From: an uncultured Synergistales bacterium
GTDB lineage: Bacteria; Synergistota; Synergistia; Synergistales; Aminobacteriaceae
Direction: 5' to 3'
NCBI GenBank assembly: GCA_937957815.1
Contig: CALFXN010000379.1
Location: 1 to 5,251 of the forward strand
DNA: 5,251 bases
Shown: positions 1-5,251 of the stretch, one piece after another
Position numbering within the stretch: the stretch's first letter is position 1
How the letters are laid out: each line of letters opens with the position of its first letter
Position numbers and translations under genes: made by a program
The notes under the pieces: model-generated
Database searches by the model: none
What the model saw: the letters and a program-made list of their open reading frames with translations, nothing else
Told to the model about the DNA's origin: nothing

Positions 1-444
1 AAGGTGAGCGCGGGCGTGAGCGGGGCGCTGGGCTTCAAGGCGGCCGTGAACGTCGGTTCGGCCTTCAACGGGACCGTATCGCCGTTCGTCGATATCGGAA
101 CGTACGTCTCCGCGGGCGTCGACGCGTTCGTCGCGAAGGCCGGCGTCCGGGGGAATCTCCACCTGATCAAGTTCGACCTCGGAACGACGCTCGGCGGAAC
201 GATCGCTACAGACGCGGGCGCGACGCAGCTCACCGGAACGCTCGACGGAAAGGTCGGCTACACGCTGACCGGCCCGAAGGGCGAGATCGTGATCTATGTC
301 GGGTATCCGTGGTGCTGCAAGTGGTGGATCATCTGCAAACCGTGCACGAAGGACGCGGAATGGACGCTCGTGAGCTGGTCGCCCTACTCGAAGACCGACA
401 CATTGCTCGATAAACACCAGTCGGTGACCGTCCCGCTGAAGTAG
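1..444 (+). CDS. C-terminal fragment of a beta-rich protein of unknown function
   Basis: The reading frame is open through the left edge, with codon 1 at base 1 (Lys), and stops at TAG 442-444. A GTG at base 4 is probably an internal valine rather than the true start, so this is read as the last 147 residues of a longer protein. I do not recognise the family. The first 95 residues or so alternate small, polar and hydrophobic residues, rich in Gly, Ala, Thr and Val, as expected of amphipathic beta strands in a surface, secreted or outer-membrane protein. Near residues 100-115 there is an unusual aromatic and cysteine cluster (WCCKWWIICKPC) with four cysteines, then a short polar tail ending SVTVPLK. 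No transmembrane helix or catalytic motif is visible. The next gene starts 18 nt later on the same strand, so the two are probably co-transcribed and may share a cell-envelope role; that is inference. Confidence 0.7.
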   Translation, partial: KVSAGVSGALGFKAAVNVGSAFNGTVSPFVDIGTYVSAGVDAFVAKAGVRGNLHLIKFDLGTTLGGTIATDAGATQLTGTLDGKVGYTLTGPKGEIVIYVGYPWCCKWWIICKPCTKDAEWTLVSWSPYSKTDTLLDKHQSVTVPLK

Positions 445-462
445 CGGAAGCCGGTTCAATCC

Positions 463-2313
463 ATGCGACGTCACAGCGCCGTTATCGCGTTCCTTCTGGC
501 AATCGCGGTTTTCGTCTTCGGAAAAGCGGACATCCGCGTTCCGGCCGAATCGCCGGAGCGACTACAATCTTCCCGCGCCGCAACGTCCTTCGCCTGGTCG
601 CAGGAAAGCGGTGCGCGCTACGAAGTCGACGTCACGAGCACCGTCACGACGGGAGCGTCTCCGGACGCTCCCGTTCCTCCGGCACTCCATATCTCGGGCG
701 TCCTGAACATGCGGGTTCTCTCGACCGACGCCGACTCGGTTCTCGCGGGACTGCGCTTCTTTCCGGTTTCGTGCGAGATCTTCGGCGCGGTCCGTCCCGA
801 GATGCGCGGCCGTTTCTCGCTCCCGTTCTCCGCGCTCTTCGCGAAGAATGGGACCATCGAATCGATCCGGCTGCCCCCGACGCTCTCCGAAAACGAGCGC
901 ACCGTCCTCGGGGAGACGCTCCGCGCGATGCAGATCGTCGTTTCGGGCGACGCGGGCTCGTGGACCACGCGCGAGGAACACGCGACCGGATCGTACGAAG
1001 CCCGGTACGAGCGGACATCCGACGGGGCGATCCGGAAGAGCAAGCTCCACTATCTCGCGCTCCCCGCGCCGATGAGCGTCGACGTTCTCTCGTCGGACAC
1101 GCTCGCGCGCCTCTCGCCGACGCTGTGGATCGAGTCCGCCGAGGGCCGAGAATCCCTCGCCGCGTTCAGCGGCGGTTCTCCGCTGCTCGGATCGAGCCTC
1201 CTCTTCTCGCTGAGGAGGCTTCCCGGAGATGCAGTGGTTCCGGCCACCCTCGCCGGAATCGCCGCGGTACAGAAGGCCGATCACCCTGAAAGGCCTTCGT
1301 CGGGCGCACGAACGCTCGTCGCGATCTCGGGCAGCGGGACGCAAGGAACCGCGACTTCGGATGCGACGCAAGTTTCGGGCGACGCGGATGAAGTCGCGAA
1401 GAGGTTTTCCGCATCCCTCGACCGATTCGATCGCCACAACCGGGAGACGTTCGACGATCTCATCGCGCAGCTCCGCGAACATCCGGAACTCGCGTCGGCC
1501 GTAGCGGCGCGCATTCTCGCACCGGGCACGGACGACTCTATTCAGGCCGCGCTCATGGACGTTCTCGGCACGAGCGGCACGCCGGCGGCACAACTGGCGC
1601 TTCTCGCGATCGCCGTGAATCCGGACGCGTCGCACATGAACGCGATCCGGGCGATCATCGCGCTCGGCGGCGTCGCGCGCCCCACATCCGGGGCGCGCGA
1701 CGGGCTCTGGTCGATCGCGCGAAAGGAAGGCGACCCGAACGTCGCCGACCTCTCGCGCACGGCGCTCCTCGCGTTCGGAGCGGTGGCCTCGACGCTGCGG
1801 ACGAACGGCGACCCGGCGGCATCTTCCGTCACGACAGATCTCCTCTCGGCGATTCCCGAAAAAGAGGGACCGGACCTTCGCGTCGCACTCAAGGCCCTCG
1901 GCAACACGGGAGACCCGGCAGCCGCGGAACGCATCCGGTCCTATATGGCGTCGGAGAGCACGGCGACGCGCGCCGCCGCGGCAACGGCGCTCCGCCGGAT
2001 GCCGGACGCGCGGACCGGCGAACTGCTCCTCTCCTCGCTCGCGAGCGAGAAGGTTCCCGAGGTGCGCGGCGCGGTCGTGCGGAGCATCGCCTCCCGCGGG
2101 ATCGACGACGCGGCAATAGCGGCCATCGCCGAAAACGCGCAAACCGAAAAGAACGACCTCGTGCGCGGCGAAATGATTCGCGCGCTCGCCAAGGGGGTCG
2201 ACTCTTCGCCGGTCGCGCGGAATAGCCTCGAACGGATGCTCGACACTGAAAAAGACCCACAGAACATCGAGCTCCTCCGGCGCGCCCTCTCGCGCGTTCC
2301 GAAAACCCCGTAA
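463..2313 (+). CDS. Exported HEAT-repeat protein with vitellogenin-N (LLTP)-like architecture
   Basis: This is a 616-residue protein. Residues 1-22 form a Sec-type signal (RRH, then a hydrophobic stretch AVIAFLLAIAVFVFG, possible cleavage after GKA); no lipobox cysteine is seen. Residues 45-255 are beta-rich. Residues 325-615 are tandem amphipathic helix pairs of HEAT type, for example ALKALGNTGDPAA (475-487), TRAAAATALRRM (502-513) and VPEVRGAVVRSIA (531-543). The order of beta barrel then helical repeats, and local features such as FAKNGTIESIRLPP (126-139), a conserved-looking Q at 157 and W167/E171/G176, resemble the N-terminal module of large lipid transfer proteins (Vitellogenin_N). In that family the module binds lipid or a partner protein. 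A function in lipid or lipoprotein handling outside the cytoplasm is therefore inferred, not shown. The ATG at 463 is chosen because the signal peptide follows at once; a weak GGAAG lies at 446-450. A plain HEAT-repeat scaffold is the alternative. Confidence 0.82.
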   Translation: MRRHSAVIAFLLAIAVFVFGKADIRVPAESPERLQSSRAATSFAWSQESGARYEVDVTSTVTTGASPDAPVPPALHISGVLNMRVLSTDADSVLAGLRFFPVSCEIFGAVRPEMRGRFSLPFSALFAKNGTIESIRLPPTLSENERTVLGETLRAMQIVVSGDAGSWTTREEHATGSYEARYERTSDGAIRKSKLHYLALPAPMSVDVLSSDTLARLSPTLWIESAEGRESLAAFSGGSPLLGSSLLFSLRRLPGDAVVPATLAGIAAVQKADHPERPSSGARTLVAISGSGTQGTATSDATQVSGDADEVAKRFSASLDRFDRHNRETFDDLIAQLREHPELASAVAARILAPGTDDSIQAALMDVLGTSGTPAAQLALLAIAVNPDASHMNAIRAIIALGGVARPTSGARDGLWSIARKEGDPNVADLSRTALLAFGAVASTLRTNGDPAASSVTTDLLSAIPEKEGPDLRVALKALGNTGDPAAAERIRSYMASESTATRAAAATALRRMPDARTGELLLSSLASEKVPEVRGAVVRSIASRGIDDAAIAAIAENAQTEKNDLVRGEMIRALAKGVDSSPVARNSLERMLDTEKDPQNIELLRRALSRVPKTP

Positions 2314-2343
2314 CCCCGGCGTTCCCGAAACGCACGGCACACG

Positions 2344-2387
2344 AAACGACGAAGGACCTCCGGTATTCGGAGGTCCTTCGTCGTTTT
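2344..2387. terminator. Bidirectional intrinsic terminator between convergent genes
   Basis: A perfect 19-bp stem (arms 2344-2362 and 2368-2386) closes a 5-nt loop, GTATT. On the + strand the stem runs into TTTT (2384-2387) about 70 nt after the stop of the exported HEAT-repeat gene. On the - strand its outer end gives only TTTC, about 70 nt after the aminotransferase stop. Its place between two convergent genes and the full pairing suggest it ends transcription from both sides, more strongly on +. Confidence 0.88.
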
Positions 2388-2457
2388 CAGGAGGTGGTTC
2401 GCTCTGTGCTCTCTTCCCGACGGGAGGCTCTCAGTCCCCCGGGGAATGCGTTATGCG

Positions 2458-3618
2458 TTATTCCTTCACGAGGCCTTTCTGAAGCGTTCCGACGGCCTTG
2501 CCGAACTCGATCGAATAGCCGCACCTGACGCATGCGCGCTCGACCGCGGCGATCGCCGATACGAGAACGTGCTTGTCGACGTTGCCCATGTGTCCCATCC
2601 GGAACCCCTTGCCCGCATAGGCTCCGAGGCATCCGGCGGTCTGCGCTCCCTCTTCGGCCAGCGCCTTGCGGAAGGCTGCGTCATCGAGGTTCGATCCTTT
2701 CGGATACAGATAGACGGACAGCGTCGGAGCCCGGCAGGGGTTCTTCGCGGCAACCTCGAATCCGATCGATTCGAGCGCTGCGTCGAACATCGCTGCCTGA
2801 CGCACATGGCGGTCGAACCGTTCCTGAAGGCCTTCGGTCTTCATGATCCGGATGGATTCCTTGAGGGCCCAGATCAGGTTGATCGCGGGGGTTCCCCAGT
2901 ATTTGCTCGGATCGTGCATGACGGGAAGCCACTTCTCGAAGTCCACGTAGGATTCGGGAATGTCGGCCATGGACTTGCGCTTCGCGACGGCCCGCTCGCT
3001 CGCCCAGAGGAGCGCGAGCCCCGGCGCGACGCCGAACGCCTTCTGCGAGCAGGAGAGAAGAACGTCGATTCCCATCGGATCGACGTACTGCTCGACGCCG
3101 CCCGTGGCGGCCACGCCGTCGACGACGTAGAGAACGTCGGGGTGTTTTTTCTTCAGCATCTCGCCGATCTTCGCGACCGGAGCGGCGACGCCGGTGGATG
3201 TCTCGACATGCGTCACCGTGACGACATCGTACTTCTTTTCGGAGAGCTTCGCGTCGACCAGTTCGGGCGTCACGCTCGTCCCCCATTCGACGGAAAGGAC
3301 GTCCGTCTCGAGCCCCTTGCGCTTGCACATGTCGATGAACCGGTCGCCGAAGAATCCGTTCGAGCAGATCAGGATCCTGTCGCCGCGCTTCGTGATGTTC
3401 GCGACGGCCATTTCCATCGCCATCGTGCCGGACCCGGCGACGACGAACGCCTCTCCCGAGCACTTCCACATGGCCTTCATGTCCGTAAGGACATCCCTGA
3501 AATCGGCGACGAACGCCGCGTCCCCGAACGCAACCGTCTCGCGCGCCATCTGATCCTGAATGGAGCGCACCACCGGGGTCGGTCCCGGAATCATGACAAG
3601 CTTGTTCGTTGGCAACAT
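2458..3618 (-). CDS. Class V PLP aminotransferase, alanine/serine-glyoxylate type
   Basis: This 386-residue protein has the full length of the AGXT/PucG-like fold-type I aminotransferases (COG0075). It is a cytosolic PLP enzyme that would move an amino group from alanine, serine or a related donor to glyoxylate or another 2-oxo acid. Visible motifs are PGPTPV (11-16), GSGTMAMEM for cofactor phosphate binding (62-70), HVETSTGV (137-144), VVDGV with Asp168 facing the pyridine nitrogen, SCSQKAFGVAPG with Lys193 as the Schiff-base lysine, and GFRMGHMG with Arg340 as the expected substrate-carboxylate ligand. The ATG follows a strong AAGGAGG. It sits 17 nt after an IclR-family regulator and ends at a bidirectional terminator, so it is the last gene of a two-gene operon. 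The exact substrate (Ala, Ser, ureidoglycine or aminoethylphosphonate) cannot be read from the sequence. Some relatives carry the old name 'soluble hydrogenase 42 kDa subunit'; the motifs here are those of an aminotransferase. Confidence 0.95.
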   Translation of the reverse strand: MLPTNKLVMIPGPTPVVRSIQDQMARETVAFGDAAFVADFRDVLTDMKAMWKCSGEAFVVAGSGTMAMEMAVANITKRGDRILICSNGFFGDRFIDMCKRKGLETDVLSVEWGTSVTPELVDAKLSEKKYDVVTVTHVETSTGVAAPVAKIGEMLKKKHPDVLYVVDGVAATGGVEQYVDPMGIDVLLSCSQKAFGVAPGLALLWASERAVAKRKSMADIPESYVDFEKWLPVMHDPSKYWGTPAINLIWALKESIRIMKTEGLQERFDRHVRQAAMFDAALESIGFEVAAKNPCRAPTLSVYLYPKGSNLDDAAFRKALAEEGAQTAGCLGAYAGKGFRMGHMGNVDKHVLVSAIAAVERACVRCGYSIEFGKAVGTLQKGLVKE

Positions 3619-3627
3619 TTTTTCCAG

Positions 3628-3634
3628 CCTCCTT
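3628..3634 (-). promoter_or_regulatory. Strong Shine-Dalgarno of the aminotransferase gene
   Basis: On the - strand AAGGAGG lies 9 nt before the ATG at 3618, and starts one base after the TAA (3638-3636) of the regulator gene. The near-perfect site fixes the start codon and makes translation largely independent of the upstream gene, although terminating ribosomes could reinitiate here. Confidence 0.9.
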
Positions 3635-3635
3635 C

Positions 3636-4400
3636 TTATCTCTGTGCCCGTACGGGCACAGGCATCGGCACACGTTCGAAATCCACGAGCTTTTCCGTAA
3701 TCGCGAGGGCGACGGCCCGGACGCGTTCACCGCGTTCCTGTACCATGGACGAGGGGAAACGGTAGACCGGAGCCGAAACGCTCACGGCCCCGATAGGCCT
3801 CCCGAGTTCGTCCGTGACGGCGGCGCCGACGCAGCGCAACCCGGCCTCGTTCTGTTCGTCGTCCACCGCGTAGCCGCGGCTCCGCACGTCACGCAGTTCG
3901 GAAAGCAGTTCGGGATGCAGCGTCTCGCTCAGCCCCCTGCAATCCTCCGGCGAAAGGAGCGCGAGAATCGCCTTCCCCGCGGAGAGATTCGTCAGGGAGC
4001 CCCGGACCCCGACGCGGGAGTGCATCCGCACCTGGAACGGACTTTCGAGCTTGTCGAGGTAGAACAGCTCCCCGCGCTCGAACACGAACAGATGGACGGT
4101 CTCCTTCGTTTCGTCGCGGAGTTCGAGCAGGAGCGGACGCGCGACTTCCGAAATCACGGTCCGGACGCGGTATGCGTCGGCGAACAGGAGCATCGTCGGG
4201 CCGATCGCGTACTCCCGCCCCTTCGTCACGACGGCGCGGATATTCTCGAGGCTCGAAAGAATCCGGTATACGGTCGCCTTCGGCAGTCCGGTCGCGACCG
4301 CGATTTCCGTTACACCTACGGGCCGCTTTTCGTCGGCCATGTACATCAGAATGGCGAATGCCCTGTCGAGAACGCGGATCGAAGCGTTTTGATCATCCAT
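3636..4400 (-). CDS. IclR-family transcriptional regulator
   Basis: This 254-residue protein has the usual IclR length and layout. Residues 8-65 form a winged helix-turn-helix (LDRAFAILMYMAD, then VTEIAVATGLPKATVYRILSS with the recognition helix near 40-50). Residues 75-245 form the effector-binding domain, with the family-typical stretches LTNLSAGKAILALLS (137-150) and RGYAVDDEQNEAG...GAAV...GRPIGAVSVSAP (175-211). IclR proteins act as dimers or tetramers that bind a small carboxylate or similar metabolite and repress or activate a nearby operon, often including their own gene. Here the gene has its own sigma70-like promoter and precedes the aminotransferase by 17 nt. The inferred job is control of this operon in response to the enzyme's substrate or product. 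The effector is unknown. The start is supported by AGGTGA six nt upstream. The last 12 residues or so (VPMPVPVRAQR) extend past the conserved domain and are encoded partly by a palindrome. Confidence 0.95.
   Translation of the reverse strand: MDDQNASIRVLDRAFAILMYMADEKRPVGVTEIAVATGLPKATVYRILSSLENIRAVVTKGREYAIGPTMLLFADAYRVRTVISEVARPLLLELRDETKETVHLFVFERGELFYLDKLESPFQVRMHSRVGVRGSLTNLSAGKAILALLSPEDCRGLSETLHPELLSELRDVRSRGYAVDDEQNEAGLRCVGAAVTDELGRPIGAVSVSAPVYRFPSSMVQERGERVRAVALAITEKLVDFERVPMPVPVRAQR
3642..3661. repeat. Perfect 20-bp palindrome at the end of the IclR-family gene
   Basis: CTGTGCCCGTACGGGCACAG reads the same on both strands. It covers the codons for the last residues of the regulator (PVPVRAQ) and lies 7 bp from the aminotransferase Shine-Dalgarno. 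In RNA it could form an 8-bp stem with a GTAC loop; in DNA it could bind a dimeric regulator. No U-run follows, so it is not a standard terminator. Confidence 0.75.
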
Positions 4401-4406
4401 GTTTTT

Positions 4407-4412
4407 TCACCT
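4407..4412 (-). promoter_or_regulatory. Shine-Dalgarno of the IclR-family gene
   Basis: AGGTGA on the - strand, separated by an A-rich 6-nt spacer from the ATG at 4400. It supports this start over any downstream alternative. Confidence 0.75.
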
Positions 4413-4447
4413 GGCGAATTTTTTATCCGTGGCACGAACATGCTCGT

Positions 4448-4477
4448 ATGCTACCCCGTCCCGGAGTGTTTTGTCAA
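4448..4477 (-). promoter_or_regulatory. Sigma70-type promoter of the IclR-aminotransferase operon
   Basis: On the - strand a consensus -35 TTGACA (4477-4472) and a -10 TAGCAT (4453-4448, 4 of 6 matches to TATAAT) are 18 nt apart. Transcription would start near 4440, leaving a leader of about 40 nt before the ATG. The promoter lies just downstream of the terminator of the preceding gene, as expected for an independent unit. Two copies of GGCACGAAC flank it and might be regulator sites. Confidence 0.65.
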
Positions 4478-4495
4478 TGCCCAGGCACGAACGAC

Positions 4496-4531
4496 AAAAA
4501 AACCCGCCGCGACGAAACAGTCGCAGGCGGG
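4496..4531 (-). terminator. Intrinsic terminator after the hydrogenase small-subunit gene
   Basis: On the - strand CCCGCC and GCGAC, with one bulged T between them, pair with GTCGC and GGCGGG around a 6-nt loop, giving 11 base pairs. The stem is followed by seven T residues. It lies about 30 nt after the stop codon at 4560, so it ends the leftward transcript of the hydrogenase-type gene before the promoter of the next operon. Confidence 0.92.
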
Positions 4532-4559
4532 CACGAAGACGATCCGAACTTCCGGATGG

Positions 4560-5201
4560 TCAGTCGCGGATTTTCCCGAGAAAACGAAGGATTCCGTCGA
4601 GGATCGTCAGAGGGTGCGGCGGACATCCGGGAATGAAGAGATCGACGGGAACGATCGTTTCGCGCCCCGCGAGACATTCCGGCCTCGCGGCATACATCCC
4701 CCCGGAGATCGCGCACGCTCCGACCGCGATCACGAACTTCGGATCCGGGATCGCGTCGTAGGTATCCTTCACGGCGTAGGCCATGTTCTCCGGAACGGGA
4801 CCGATCAGCAGCATCCCGTCCGCGTGTCTCGGTGACGCGGCGTACGATACGCCGAAGCGCCCCAGGTCCCACGCGAGCGTGTTGAGGACGTTCGTGTCCG
4901 CTTCGCACGCGCCGCACCCCCCCGCGCTCACGACGCGCAGCGAGAAGACGCGCCCGTAAATGTCCGCAGCCTCGGGGTTCGCGGCGCCGGACATCGGGAG
5001 GTCGTCTCCGGTCACGACGAGCCCCTCCCGGGACGCGGAGGCGAGGCGGTAATTCCGCGTGAAGGCGATCGCCCCGTTCGGGCAGGCCTCCTCGCATTCC
5101 CTACAGAACAGGCAGCGGCCGAGGTCGAAAGAAATTCTGCCGCCCTCTTTCCCGAGCGCTCCGGTCGGACAGGATTCCGTGCAGTCGCACAGGCATCCGG
5201 C
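4560..5201 (-). CDS. Ferredoxin-[NiFe] group 4 hydrogenase small-subunit fusion (HycG/HyfI/NuoB-like), 5' end missing
   Basis: The last 213 residues are present. Residues 1-50 form a ferredoxin-like part: CPNGAI follows C30-x2-C33-x2-C36-x3-C40, a complete [4Fe-4S] ligand set, and CPTGAL at 11-16 ends an earlier, incomplete set. Residues 85-210 form the small-subunit fold that holds the proximal [4Fe-4S] cluster: GGCGACEAD (C96, C99), VGACAISGG (C163) and FIPGCPPHP (C193). The C-x2-C spacing is that of hydrogenase small subunits (COG3260) rather than the adjacent Cys pair of complex I NuoB. The protein should pass electrons between a ferredoxin-type donor and a large subunit on the cytoplasmic face of a membrane complex that couples electron flow to ion pumping. 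Whether the partner keeps its Ni site (hydrogenase) or lacks it (hydrogenase-related complex) depends on genes outside the window. A terminator follows closely, so it is probably the last operon gene. Codons before 5201 are adapter: an apparent GTG start giving MLFRS is an artifact. Confidence 0.9.
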   Translation of the reverse strand, partial: AGCLCDCTESCPTGALGKEGGRISFDLGRCLFCRECEEACPNGAIAFTRNYRLASASREGLVVTGDDLPMSGAANPEAADIYGRVFSLRVVSAGGCGACEADTNVLNTLAWDLGRFGVSYAASPRHADGMLLIGPVPENMAYAVKDTYDAIPDPKFVIAVGACAISGGMYAARPECLAGRETIVPVDLFIPGCPPHPLTILDGILRFLGKIRD

Positions 5202-5251
5202 AGATCGGAAGAGCACACGTCTGAACTCCAGTCACGTGGCCTTATATCGTA
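5202..5251 (+). other. Illumina TruSeq index adapter (sequencing artifact)
   Basis: AGATCGGAAGAGC (from 5202) begins the TruSeq read-1 3' adapter, which continues to GTCAC at 5235. Then come index GTGGCC (5236-5241, which I recall as TruSeq index 20), TT, and the start of the common tail. One base differs from the expected ATCTCGTA (A instead of C at 5246). The first A could be shared with library A-tailing. None of this belongs to the organism. Confidence 0.98.

Larger units (their letters stand above)
4431..4537. repeat. Three copies of GGCACGAA around the operon promoter
   Basis: GGCACGAAC occurs at 4431-4439 and 4484-4492, and GGCACGAA at 4530-4537, all in the same orientation. Start-to-start spacings are 53 and 46 bp. 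The first two lie on either side of the promoter, about five helical turns apart. The third overlaps the outer arm of the terminator hairpin. They could be operator half-sites, but the match is short and could be chance. Confidence 0.35.

Noticed and set aside
562..2340. Long open frame on the - strand opposite the exported HEAT-repeat gene
   Set aside because: Its translation is an Arg/Glu/Ala-rich low-complexity string without domains, as expected of an antisense frame in GC-rich coding DNA. The + strand frame has a signal peptide and clear repeats.
2458..3618. Reading the aminotransferase as a true hydrogenase subunit because of the nearby hydrogenase gene
   Set aside because: The name 'soluble hydrogenase 42 kDa subunit' is attached to some relatives, but Lys193, Asp168 and Arg340 are in place for PLP transamination and there are no metal-cluster motifs. 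It is also in a separate operon.
2681..3730. Second - strand frame inside the aminotransferase region
   Set aside because: Arg-rich frame-shifted shadow of the real gene with no motif of its own.
2446..3765. Long + strand open frame opposite the aminotransferase
   Set aside because: The - strand frame has every class V aminotransferase motif; the + frame shows no recognisable domain and runs across a terminator-side gap and an operon junction.
3609..4835. Long + strand open frame opposite the IclR-family gene and part of the hydrogenase gene
   Set aside because: It crosses two unrelated genes, a promoter and a terminator, and its translation has no domain signature.
5012..5218. Short - strand frame starting MCSSDL
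   Set aside because: MCSSDL is the translated adapter; the rest is an out-of-frame shadow of the hydrogenase small subunit.
1..5251. CRISPR arrays, tRNA or rRNA genes, insertion sequences, attachment sites
   Set aside because: No regularly spaced repeats, no tRNA-like cloverleaf sequences, no rRNA stretches and no transposase or terminal inverted repeats were seen.

Overview
This is a GC-rich bacterial window of about 5.25 kb. It holds two rightward genes (one cut by the left edge), then three leftward genes (one cut on the right by sequencing-adapter sequence). Dense coding, Shine-Dalgarno sites and intrinsic terminators show a bacterium. A group 4 hydrogenase-type small subunit suggests an anaerobe or facultative anaerobe. 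The vitellogenin-N/HEAT-like secreted protein would fit a myxobacterial or deltaproteobacterial relative, but the lineage cannot be fixed from this window. The adapter at the right end suggests an Illumina-derived draft or metagenome contig.

Left block (1-2313, + strand): the C-terminal end of a beta-rich, Gly/Ala/Thr-rich protein of unknown function is followed 18 nt later by a 616-residue exported protein. That protein has a beta-rich N-terminal half and an alpha-helical repeat C-terminal half, the same order as the large lipid transfer protein (LLTP) N-terminal module of vitellogenin, MTP and apoB. The two genes are probably co-transcribed. The block ends at a 19-bp perfect hairpin (2344-2386) that separates it from the convergent leftward genes.

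Middle block (2458-4477, - strand): a recognisable sigma70-type promoter (TTGACA, 18 nt, TAGCAT) drives an IclR-family regulator. Seventeen nt downstream lies a class V (alanine/serine-glyoxylate type) PLP aminotransferase with a strong Shine-Dalgarno. The layout suggests a regulator that controls its own operon and senses a small metabolite related to the aminotransferase substrate. A perfect 20-bp palindrome sits at the end of the regulator gene, just before the aminotransferase ribosome binding site.

Right block (4496-5201, - strand): the 3' end of a gene for a ferredoxin/[NiFe]-hydrogenase small-subunit fusion (HycG/HyfI/NuoB-like). It is followed by a good intrinsic terminator, so it is probably the last gene of a membrane hydrogenase or hydrogenase-related operon lying beyond the right edge. 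Bases 5202-5251 are not biological: they are the Illumina TruSeq index adapter, and they replace the true 5' part of this gene.
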